Shown here piece by piece: positions 7,418 through 14,666 of a stretch of DNA of 47,285 nt. Position numbers and translations under genes: made by a program. The number at the start of each line of letters is the position of its first letter. Position 1 is the stretch's first letter. The notes under the pieces were generated by a model. The model did not search any database, was not told where the DNA came from, and was given only the letters and a program-made list of their open reading frames with translations. Origin of the DNA: Pirellulaceae bacterium (GTDB taxonomy: Bacteria; Planctomycetota; Planctomycetia; Pirellulales; Thermoguttaceae). Location: positions 1 through 47,285 of the forward strand of contig JAAYCB010000290.1 of the NCBI GenBank assembly GCA_012744395.1, in the 5' to 3' direction.

Positions 7418-8782
7418 GTGAGCAGCTACAGTCGGCGCGATTTTCTGGGGCGGGCACGGCGGTCGGGCCTTGGCTTGGCGGGGGGATTGACGATCCTCGC
7501 CAATCCACGTTCTGTGCGGGCGGCGCCCGCCAACGACAAGGTCATCCTGGCGATCGTCGGCTGCGGTGGGCGGGGCAACATGGTGGCCAACGGCTTCGCC
7601 AGCCGCGAGGATTGCCATTTCGCCTACTTCTGCGACGTGGACCGCCCGATCTACGCCCGGGCCAAGGGCATCGCCGCGCTCCAGGGCGGGAAGATGCCCG
7701 TCTACGCGGCCGACTTCCGCACGATGCTCGACGACAAGTCGGTCGACGCCGCGATCGTTGCCCTGCCTCCGCATTGGCACGCCCTGGCGACGATCTGGTG
7801 CTGCCAGGCCGGCAAGGACGTCTATTGCGAGAAGCCGCAAAGCCACAATTGCTGGGAAGGGCGCAAAGCGCTCGAGGCGGCGCGGAAGTACAATCGCATC
7901 GTCCAGATCGGCATGCAGAACCGCTCCGCGCCGTACAACCACGCCGCCCGCGAGTACATCGCCTCGGGAAAGCTCGGCGAGATTCACCAGGTGCGCGTGA
8001 TCGATCAGAAAGGCGAGCCGAATTTCCCCATGGCGGCCGACAGCGATCCGCCCGAGGGGTTCAATTGGGACATGTGGAACGGTCCGGCCCCCGAGCACAA
8101 CTACAACCAGACGCTCCGCCGCCAGTGGCGGTTCTTCTGGCGCTATTGTGGCGGCGATTTGACCTACGACGGCATCCACCAGGTCGACCTGGCCCGCTGG
8201 CTGTGCGGCCTGAAATATCCCAAGACCGTCTTCTCGAACGGCGCGCGCTACGATCGCAACGGCGCGGCCGAAACGCCCGACACCCAATTGGCGGTCCTGG
8301 AGTTCGACGACCTGATGATGAGCTTCGAAGTCTCGCTCAACACGCCCTACATGATCAAGGCCGACGATGGCGTGCGAAACGGCGACATCTATCCGTATTG
8401 GCCGCAGAACACCGAGCGGATCGAGATTTACGGCAGCCACGGCCTGATGTACGTCGGCCGGATGGGCTCGGGGTGGCAGGTCTACGTGCGGCAGAAGAAT
8501 CGCCAGCCGGTGATCCGCGACCAGATGCACGGGCGGTTCCCCGACAAGGAGCACCAGCAGAACTTCATCGAGTGCGTGCGGAGCCGCAACAGGCCCAACG
8601 CCGACATCGAGGAGGGCCACCTCAGCATGCTCCTGGTGCACTACGCGATGATCAGCTACCGCCTGGGGGGCGAACGACTCGCGATCGACCCGCAGACCGA
8701 GCAGATTCCCGGCAACCGGCGCGCCATGGAACTGTTTACGCGCCAGTATCGCCAGCCCTGGGTGGTCGAAAACAACGTGTAG
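7418..8782 (+). CDS. Tat-exported Gfo/Idh/MocA family oxidoreductase
   Basis: A 454-residue NAD(P)-dependent sugar dehydrogenase-like protein. A Tat leader (SRRDFLG, residues 5-11) precedes a Rossmann domain: VGCGGRG at 47-53, the family signature CEKPQSHN at 137-144 (EKP), then a C-terminal alpha/beta domain from about 165 with WDMWNGPAP and DLTYDGIHQVDLARW, the latter holding the DxxxH motif common in these enzymes. Members oxidise a sugar hydroxyl, commonly at C3, often with a tightly held cofactor when exported. The substrate is not predictable. It is convergent with the three TIM-barrel genes 8886-11547, which could process the product. GTG start with AGGAGG. Confidence 0.92.
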   Translation: MSSYSRRDFLGRARRSGLGLAGGLTILANPRSVRAAPANDKVILAIVGCGGRGNMVANGFASREDCHFAYFCDVDRPIYARAKGIAALQGGKMPVYAADFRTMLDDKSVDAAIVALPPHWHALATIWCCQAGKDVYCEKPQSHNCWEGRKALEAARKYNRIVQIGMQNRSAPYNHAAREYIASGKLGEIHQVRVIDQKGEPNFPMAADSDPPEGFNWDMWNGPAPEHNYNQTLRRQWRFFWRYCGGDLTYDGIHQVDLARWLCGLKYPKTVFSNGARYDRNGAAETPDTQLAVLEFDDLMMSFEVSLNTPYMIKADDGVRNGDIYPYWPQNTERIEIYGSHGLMYVGRMGSGWQVYVRQKNRQPVIRDQMHGRFPDKEHQQNFIECVRSRNRPNADIEEGHLSMLLVHYAMISYRLGGERLAIDPQTEQIPGNRRAMELFTRQYRQPWVVENNV

Positions 8783-8885
8783 CGGACGCGCGAGTCCCTC
8801 GAAACGGGGCGAGCACGACGAGGGTGAAGCCAAGCTGCTCACGCTTGCCGGAATCGCGCCGCCGCCCAAAGAATGACGCGGCAGT

Positions 8886-9746
8886 CTATGTGCCGCGCCC
8901 GCCGCCCAGCAGGGTTCGCAGGAAGGCAACGCTTTCGCCGATGTTGCGGTCCGTGCCGTGGCATTCAATCGACACGGCGCCGCTCCAGCCCGAGCCTTTC
9001 AGCAGCTCGATGCATCGCGCGATATTCTCGGCGTTCGCGCCGCCGCCGACGGGGACTTCGCTGCACGCGATCCCCGTCTCCTCGCCGCGCAGGGCGGCCG
9101 CCAGTTCGTGGCTCACGTCCTTGGCGTGCATGTGCGTGACGAAAGCGCGCAAGTCTCTCAGGTACTCCACCGGATCGAGCCCGGCGATGAACACGTTGCC
9201 CGTGTCCATGTTCAAGCGCAGGTGCTCCGAGTCGAAGGCCCCAAACAGCCGGCGCATGAAATCGACGTCCGTGGTGTACGGGCCATGCGGCTCGACATTC
9301 ACGATGACGCCGTAATCCTTGGCCCAGGGGAGGACCTGCCGGTAGTTGTCGCAGGTGATCCGGAAGACCTCTTCGCGGGAGAGGCCCTCGATCTCGAACG
9401 CGCCATCGACCGTATCGACCATCGGGCAGTCAATCTCCGCCGCGAACCGAATCGACTGCTGAACGTACGGAACGCCATGGCTTGAGCCGAGCGGCCCCAT
9501 CAGCGGGTACGAGCCGTCGATCTGGGAGACCTTCAAGCCCTTCGAATCCAAGTACCGCCGCAACGCACGCGGATTGCTCTCCAGCGAGACGCTCGGGTCG
9601 TAGCCCATCGCGGTGATGAAATACTGGCCGTGAATGACCGCGAACTCGACCGATTCGAGCCCGTGCCGGACGGCCGCCTCGCAAGCCGTCGCGAAACTGC
9701 CGCTGAGCGTCCGCCAATTGTCGGTGTGCAAGCCGAGTTCGATCAT
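8886..9746 (-). CDS. Cytoplasmic sugar-phosphate isomerase/epimerase-like TIM barrel
   Basis: A 286-residue AP-endonuclease-2/xylose-isomerase-like barrel with no leader. Metal-ligand candidates lie on successive strands: VEFAVIHG (Glu), TVDGAFEIEG, VIVNVEPHG (Glu), MDTGNVF (Asp), FVTHMHAKD (His) and AVSIECHG (Glu). Members include epimerases, isomerases, and lyases or hydratases acting on 3-keto sugars. AAAGGAAG precedes ATG 9746. The gap to the upstream gene is only 18 bp, so it is the last gene of a leftward three-gene unit. The exact reaction is unknown; context with a dehydrogenase and other barrels suggests keto-sugar or inositol-type catabolism. Confidence 0.88.
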   Translation of the reverse strand: MIELGLHTDNWRTLSGSFATACEAAVRHGLESVEFAVIHGQYFITAMGYDPSVSLESNPRALRRYLDSKGLKVSQIDGSYPLMGPLGSSHGVPYVQQSIRFAAEIDCPMVDTVDGAFEIEGLSREEVFRITCDNYRQVLPWAKDYGVIVNVEPHGPYTTDVDFMRRLFGAFDSEHLRLNMDTGNVFIAGLDPVEYLRDLRAFVTHMHAKDVSHELAAALRGEETGIACSEVPVGGGANAENIARCIELLKGSGWSGAVSIECHGTDRNIGESVAFLRTLLGGGRGT

Positions 9747-9764
9747 CTGTCTTCCTTTCCCAGG

Positions 9765-10658
9765 TCAGGCAATCCAGGGGCGAGCGCGGTTCCGCACGCC
9801 GGCCAGCGCGAGGACTTCGTTCATCGCGAACACGTCCTCGGCGATTTCGAAATCGAACATTCCGGACAGGCAGAAGTCCGCCCCGTTCTGGAAGGCGTAG
9901 GTGTAGCCGTCGCGCGGGCTGATTGCCCCAGCTGCCATCACCTTGAAGGCGATCCACGGCTTCGTCACGCCTTTCATCAGCGCGATCGTCTCTTCGGGCG
10001 TGTAGCTCCAGCGATTGTCGTGGCCGATGTTCACGCTCGGGTAATCGGCCGAGTGCAGCGTCTTGACGTAGTAGTCGGCGGGAATCTTGTTTTCCTCGCA
10101 GCACTTGATCGTTTCCAGACGGTGGGCCCCCACGCCGGCCGGCAGCCCCACGTCCTTGGCCGCTTCGACCGCCTTGGCGATCAGGTCGGGGCGGGGCGTG
10201 CTGCGGCCGCCGCCAAGGTCGACCCCGCCGAGCTGGTCGCCGTGGCCCCCCCACAGGTAAATCGAGTCGGCGCCGATGTCGCGGAGCATCTTGCAGGCGT
10301 CGCGGTAGGCCCGCATGTCGTCGGTCACGTTGGCCGTCGGGCAGATGATCCATCTCATCTTTCCGCCGTGCTTGTTGCGATACTCCTGGAGCCAGTCGAC
10401 GACGCCGGCCGCCGTGTGGATGACCACGGCATTCACGCCGTGCGCCTCGGCCAGCCGGAGGGTCTCCTGGAGGCACTCGGGCGTTTGGTAGGCCTGCGCC
10501 AGACGCTGCACGTACTTCAGGTCGCGGCTGTGGACGTTGCCGACAAGCGGGCTGCCGTCGAACACAAGCCGGCTGACCAGCGCCTTGCCGAGCTTGCCGC
10601 ACGGCATCCCGTTGAACTCCCCGTGCAGCGGGTCGCCCTTCGCTTTGCTCCCGTCCAT
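9765..10658 (-). CDS. Conserved protein of unknown function, probable TIM-barrel fold
   Basis: A 297-residue cytoplasmic protein I do not recognise as a named family. The strand-helix rhythm suggests an 8-fold barrel: VNAVVIHTAAG, MRWIICPTAN, ADSIYLWGGHGD, VGLPAGVGAHRLETI, PADYYVKTLHSADYP, KPWIAFKVMAAGAI and GADFCLSGMFDFEI. The late strands recall aldo/keto-reductase-like or aldolase-type barrels. His/Asp-rich loops (GGHGDQLGG, HSADYPSVNIGHDN) could bind metal. ATG 10658 is used because GGAG lies 9 nt upstream; a TTG one codon earlier also exists. It is the middle gene of the leftward unit, 18 bp from the next barrel. A role in the same sugar route is inferred from position only. Confidence 0.75.
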   Translation of the reverse strand: MDGSKAKGDPLHGEFNGMPCGKLGKALVSRLVFDGSPLVGNVHSRDLKYVQRLAQAYQTPECLQETLRLAEAHGVNAVVIHTAAGVVDWLQEYRNKHGGKMRWIICPTANVTDDMRAYRDACKMLRDIGADSIYLWGGHGDQLGGVDLGGGRSTPRPDLIAKAVEAAKDVGLPAGVGAHRLETIKCCEENKIPADYYVKTLHSADYPSVNIGHDNRWSYTPEETIALMKGVTKPWIAFKVMAAGAISPRDGYTYAFQNGADFCLSGMFDFEIAEDVFAMNEVLALAGVRNRARPWIA

Positions 10659-10688
10659 CAATCTTGGCTCCTTTCGGGTCTGGGGCCG

Positions 10689-11547
10689 CTAGTGGCCCAG
10701 ATCGGGTGAGGCTGTGCCGCCGGCCGCCTTGGATACGGAGTGATATTGGTCGATCGCACTGCAAACCGATCGCTCCCCGATATCCAAGAGTCTCCAGAAG
10801 CCGCACCAGCCGCTGAACGTCGTAGTCGCCCTCGTCAAGCGGCGCGATCCATTTGCCTCCCGGAGTCTTTACGGCGGCCGGCGAATCACTGCCGTTGATC
10901 GTCACGCAGAGGAGATGCGGCATGGCTCGCTCCAGGAGCAACTTGAGATTCTCCTCCCGGTCGACGAGCGCCCAATGGCAGAGATTGAACACCACGCCCA
11001 GATTTTCGCGCTCGACCTTTCTGGCAACGCGGAGCCCGTCATCCACGGTCTCGACCCAGTTGTGTCGATGCGGATACAGAACCAGGACGACGCCGTAGCC
11101 CGCCGCCTTGTCGGCCATCGCGCGGAGGATTTCCACAGCCCGATCGTCCAGCGAGTCGTCCGAGGGGGCGCCGCCGCCGAACAGCAGCGCGATCTGGACG
11201 TTCCGCCCCTTGAGCACAGGCAGCAACTGATCGAGACGTTGCGTATCGTAGGGCGGCGATGCCGCCAGGTTGACGCGCTCGTAGATCTGGAACAATCTCA
11301 AGGCGTGCTCGTCGAGCGTCTTCAGACGCTCCTCGACGCCGCCGAACCAGAGATGCCCGGCGCCGTCGAAACCCAATTCGGCGAGCATTTCCGCTTGCTC
11401 GGACAGAGTTCGCTGCCTGGCGTCGTGCGTGTCGTGGCACATGGCGAACAGAGCCGCGGGCGGTTGTGTCTCCGCGGCACGGAGCAGCGCCCCCTGGAAC
11501 GACACGGCGATCAGAACGGATACCCCGGTGATTGGCAGGCGCGTCAT
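10689..11547 (-). CDS. Secreted sugar-isomerase-like TIM barrel with a probable frame break at its 3' end
   Basis: From ATG 11547 the product has a Sec leader (about 1-24, ending LLRAAE) and a TIM barrel of the sugar phosphate isomerase/epimerase type: AELGFDGAGHLWFGG, VQIALLFGGG, YGVVLVLYPHRHNW, LGVVFNLCHWA, HLLCVTINGSD and a closing YRGAIGLQC. Family members usually end 15-30 residues after that strand. Here the frame instead stays open to about 9430, overlapping all of the next gene and part of the one after, which is not credible. A TAG at 10689-10691 in a neighbouring frame is the likely true stop, implying an indel between about 10690 and 10755 (assembly error or real mutation). The end given is this inferred stop. 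Confidence 0.65.
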
Positions 11548-11868
11548 TTTCAGCTTCTCGCAGCCCCCTCTGAATATCCAGCGGACACGCGGTCTCCCAA
11601 AATCCGCACCGAGATCCACCCGCAAAGGCCGTGCGCCTCCAGACAAACCAGCCCCGCGCAGTCGATGCGGCTTCGGACGGAGTCTATCCTCACGAAGTCG
11701 GCACGTCTTCGCAAGTCTCCTGCGAACAGGCAGTTGCGCAACCTGTGAATCTTCGCAAATCGCTCAACATCCCCGCGAGCTTGTCCGCGACGGGTAGTGG
11801 CCCGACCGCAAGGGGATGCACCGGATGAGCGACGAAGCGCACCGACCCGGCTCAATCCCGGCCGCGGC
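11548..11868. other. Intergenic region, 321 bp, no gene seen
   Basis: It lies upstream of the leftward TIM-barrel unit and downstream of the leftward glycosyltransferase gene. Short open frames here have poor codon structure and no ribosome site. I see no convincing promoter, terminator hairpin or repeat. Confidence 0.5.
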
Positions 11869-13521
11869 CTAGAGCCGCCCGAGCCGGCGAAGGTGCCGTT
11901 CCCAGACATCCATCCGCACCCAGAGCTGGGCGAGCACCTGGGGGCGCATCTCGTAATAGCCGGTCATCAGGTGCGATTCGTCCAGCGCGGCGGTCAACTG
12001 CCTGTCGAGCCGCGGCGTGGCGATGACCAGCGCGGCGGCGGGATCCGCGGGCAGGTGCGTCCACAACTCGACGCGCTCGAAGCGGCGGAGGTGCCAGGGG
12101 AGCGGCCAGTAATAGGCGCTGTCCCAGATCACCTTGATCGGCAGGGCGCGCCCCTCGGGGCTGGCCGCCGCAATCTCCTCCAGGTCGTCCAGGAGCCGCG
12201 TGATCTTCGCCGAGGTCTGGGCGAATACGTAGGGGTTTTGCGGGTCGGCCGGCATCAGGTAACTCGCCCGGTACGACTGCCAGCCCAACTGGCCGGCGGC
12301 CGCCACGAGCAGCCCGGCGACGAGCAGCTTCAGCGGGCGGGCGGGCATGGCGCCAACGGCGGCCGCGGCGCCCACGCCGGCCAGGAGGATCATCGGGGCG
12401 AGGACTTGCAGCGCGCACCAGGGGGTCTTGTACGGGATCGCCGAGTAAACGGCCGTCAAGACGAGCGTGTAGAAGGCGAGCCAGCGGACCAGCGGGAGGC
12501 TCGCGCCGCCCGGCAGGCGGCGGGGCAGCCACGCCGCGACCAGGCCGGCGGCGGCCAGGCCGAGGATCAGCCCTTCCGACCAGACCGGCCCTTGATCCAA
12601 TCGCCACCAGGCGAGGCGATGGAGGTAAAAATGCCACACATTGGCGTGTGGCGAGACGCCGCCCGCCCGCTCCAGCCAGGGCCGATAGGCGAGCACGGCG
12701 TCGAGCGGGCCCCGCGGATTGGCGCAGAACGAAGAGAACAGCCCGGCGGCCACGAGCGCCGCCGCGGCGATCCCCAGGGCCAGGTGCGGCAACCTGGCTG
12801 CCGCCCGCTCGCCGGGTTGCCCCGCCGCGCAAGTGCGCCCCACGAGGCTGTTGAGGCCGCTCGCCGCCGCGGCGGCGAAAAAGCTGAGCACGGCCGTCTC
12901 TTTCGTGGCCTGCATAAGGCCGGCGCACGCGCCGGCCGCCAGGCACCAGCCGAGCCTGCCGGTGCGAATGTAGCGCCACGCGGACAGCACCGCGCCGAGC
13001 GTGAAGAAGACCAGCAGGGTCTCATGAATGTAGTAGCGGCTGTAGAAGACCATCGCCGGCGAGATCGCGGCGAGCAGGGCGGCTGACAGCGCGGCGAGCC
13101 GGCCAAGACCGCCGTGGAAGAACCCGATGAGCAGCACGGCGCCGACCCCGAACGCGACCGGCACGGCGCGGTAGGCGGCTTCCGTGGTCTCGGCGAACGA
13201 GCCGGCGCCGCTGAGCCAGGCGGAGGGGAGCGTGGCGTAGGGCAGGGTCGGCCCGTGGAACTCGCGAGGGTCGTAGGCGTAGTCCCCCTCCAGCCAGAGC
13301 TTGCGGAAGATGGCGGCCTGGACCGACTCGTCGGCGTGCATCGGGCGGAGGTCCAGGTCCGGGGCGCGAAACGCGGCGGCGGCGGTAATTGCCAACACTG
13401 GAAGGAGGGCCGTGGCTTGCGGAAAACGCCGCCCCGCGGCCGCCTCCGGCTCGGTTGTCAAACACGGTCGGCGCACGATCGCCTCCCTCGGTCCCACGGA
13501 TGCCGCAACACCGCGGGTCAA
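11869..13521 (-). CDS. Agl23-like / TIGR03663-family multi-pass membrane glycosyltransferase
   Basis: A protein of up to 550 residues with about 10-12 hydrophobic segments. After the first membrane span comes LRPMHADESVQA, the acidic HxDE-type loop of GT-C (ArnT/PMT-like) transferases; FHGPTLPYATLPSAWL, FYSRYYIHETLLVFF and KETAVLSFF follow, matching the 'flippase activity-associated' TIGR03663/Agl23 family. About 110 C-terminal residues form a soluble domain. It probably transfers sugar from a lipid carrier on the outer face of the membrane. Its TTG start at 13519-13521 overlaps the TGA of the solute-binding protein gene (TTGA), indicating translational coupling; a GTG a few codons on is an alternative. 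Confidence 0.85.
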   Translation of the reverse strand: MTRGVAASVGPREAIVRRPCLTTEPEAAAGRRFPQATALLPVLAITAAAAFRAPDLDLRPMHADESVQAAIFRKLWLEGDYAYDPREFHGPTLPYATLPSAWLSGAGSFAETTEAAYRAVPVAFGVGAVLLIGFFHGGLGRLAALSAALLAAISPAMVFYSRYYIHETLLVFFTLGAVLSAWRYIRTGRLGWCLAAGACAGLMQATKETAVLSFFAAAAASGLNSLVGRTCAAGQPGERAAARLPHLALGIAAAALVAAGLFSSFCANPRGPLDAVLAYRPWLERAGGVSPHANVWHFYLHRLAWWRLDQGPVWSEGLILGLAAAGLVAAWLPRRLPGGASLPLVRWLAFYTLVLTAVYSAIPYKTPWCALQVLAPMILLAGVGAAAAVGAMPARPLKLLVAGLLVAAAGQLGWQSYRASYLMPADPQNPYVFAQTSAKITRLLDDLEEIAAASPEGRALPIKVIWDSAYYWPLPWHLRRFERVELWTHLPADPAAALVIATPRLDRQLTAALDESHLMTGYYEMRPQVLAQLWVRMDVWERHLRRLGRL

Positions 13522-14558
13522 TCCGCCCCGGTGAAGTGGAGCCGGATGAATCCCGCTGCCGCCTCCCAGCGCGCGGCCGCCTTTGCGAAATCGATCTCCA
13601 TCGCGCGGATCGTCTTGGGCGTTTCCACCCGGACTTCCGCCTGCACGGCCGGATTGAGAGGAATCTGGGCGCTCGGGCCGGCGGCCAATTTCGCCTCGAC
13701 CGCCGGCGAAAGCAGGTAATCGACCAGCCGCCGCGCGTTTTCCGGATTGGGGCCGTTCTTAATCACCGCCACCGTGTTGGGGATGAACAGCGTGCCCAGC
13801 TGGCCCTCGCCCTGGTCGGGGTAGACGATCGCCACCGGCATCCCCTTCTCGACCTCGATGATCGCGTCGTCGGTATCGGTCAGGCCGAAGTGGGCGTGCC
13901 CGGCAGCCACCGCGAGCGCCACCTGCTTGTTGCCCGAAAGCACCTGCACGCCGTTCTTCTTCAGTTTCAGGAAGTAGTCCTGGGCCTTGCTGTCGCCCCA
14001 TGCGGCGAACAGGCAGGCCGCGTGCGTCGCGGTCGTGCCGAACAGGGGCTTGGCGATCGCCGCCTTGCCACTCCACTTGGAGACGCCCAGGTCCTCGACC
14101 GATCGCGGGCGCTCCGCCTCGGAAACGAGTGCCGTATTGACGATCAGAACCCGCGCCCGGGCGGCGAATCCGTGCCAGGCGCCGTCGTCCGACCGGTACG
14201 CCGGCGGATAGCTTTCGGCGGCCGGCGACGGGTAGGCCTCGATCAGGCCCTGTTGCTGGAGCCGGATTGTGTTGAGAATCTCGTTGTTCCAGAAGACATC
14301 GCAGCGGGGCCGGTCGCGTTCGGCCAGCAGGGCCCTGGCCAGGCCCACCGTCTTGGTCGATTCCGTGTCGAACTTGGGCAGCACCTTGATGCCGGTGGAG
14401 GCCTCGAAGTCCGCGAAAATCGGCTCCGAGAACTCCGAGTCGAGAGCCGTGTAGACGATCACCTCCCGCGACGATCGGCTCCAGCAGCCGGCGATGAGGA
14501 CAACCGCCAGGCCGGCCAGGGCCGCGGCGGCGAGTCGAGTGGACGTGGCGCTGGTCAT
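13518..14558 (-). CDS. Fe3+-type ABC transporter solute-binding lipoprotein (FbpA/AfuA-like)
   Basis: A 346-residue product from ATG 14558. The leader ends in a lipobox (LIAGC, Cys25), so the protein is lipid-anchored. The mature part opens VIVYTALDSEFSEPIFADFEAS, the classic start of iron(III)-binding proteins, and continues with CDVFWNNEI, ARARVLIVN, WSGKAAIAKPLFGTTATHA, HFGLTDTDDA and LFIPNTVAVIKN. Ligands bound by this fold include Fe3+, phosphonates and polyamines, so iron is only the best guess. AGGAG 6 nt ahead of ATG 14558 decides against a GTG at 14582. No permease or ATPase gene is in the window; the only partner is the overlapping glycosyltransferase. Confidence 0.87.
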   Translation of the reverse strand: MTSATSTRLAAAALAGLAVVLIAGCWSRSSREVIVYTALDSEFSEPIFADFEASTGIKVLPKFDTESTKTVGLARALLAERDRPRCDVFWNNEILNTIRLQQQGLIEAYPSPAAESYPPAYRSDDGAWHGFAARARVLIVNTALVSEAERPRSVEDLGVSKWSGKAAIAKPLFGTTATHAACLFAAWGDSKAQDYFLKLKKNGVQVLSGNKQVALAVAAGHAHFGLTDTDDAIIEVEKGMPVAIVYPDQGEGQLGTLFIPNTVAVIKNGPNPENARRLVDYLLSPAVEAKLAAGPSAQIPLNPAVQAEVRVETPKTIRAMEIDFAKAAARWEAAAGFIRLHFTGAD

Positions 14559-14615
14559 TGCGATCTCCTGGGAAACCGGCACGAGTCAGGCTACGCGCCC
14601 CGGGCGAATCCTGCG

Positions 14616-14628
14616 TACAATGATTGTA
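14616..14628. promoter_or_regulatory. Palindromic -10 (TACAAT-G-ATTGTA) in a divergent promoter region
   Basis: TACAAT, one base, then ATTGTA: each strand reads TACAAT. Leftward, TTGCGG at 14646-14651 with a 17-bp spacer could serve as -35 for the solute-binding protein gene. Rightward, a start near 14628 suits the protease gene at GTG 14667, although no good -35 is seen. Alternatively it is a short operator. Confidence 0.4.
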
Positions 14629-14653
14629 TGGGAAACACGCGCCTCCCGCAACG

Positions 14654-14659
14654 AAGGAG
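14654..14659 (+). promoter_or_regulatory. Shine-Dalgarno fixing GTG 14667
   Basis: AAGGAG lies 7 nt before GTG 14667. The in-frame ATG at 14628 has no such site and would coincide with the predicted transcription start. Confidence 0.6.
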
Positions 14660-14666
14660 TCTTCCG

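Noticed and set aside
6278..8968. An 896-codon leftward open frame antisense to the Gfo/Idh/MocA gene
   Set aside because: Shadow of a strong gene; its far end also reads a wrong frame of the alpha/beta hydrolase.
9430..10688. In-frame continuation of the secreted TIM-barrel gene
   Set aside because: It would overlap two well-supported genes on the same strand and shows no domain; treated as the result of a frame break.
11550..11909. A 119-codon leftward frame in the region after the TIM-barrel unit
   Set aside because: Low-complexity translation, overlaps the glycosyltransferase end, no ribosome site.
13389..14627. Upstream extension of the protease frame, antisense to the solute-binding protein
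   Set aside because: The stretch is a shadow of the lipoprotein gene; the leader and Shine-Dalgarno place the start at 14667.
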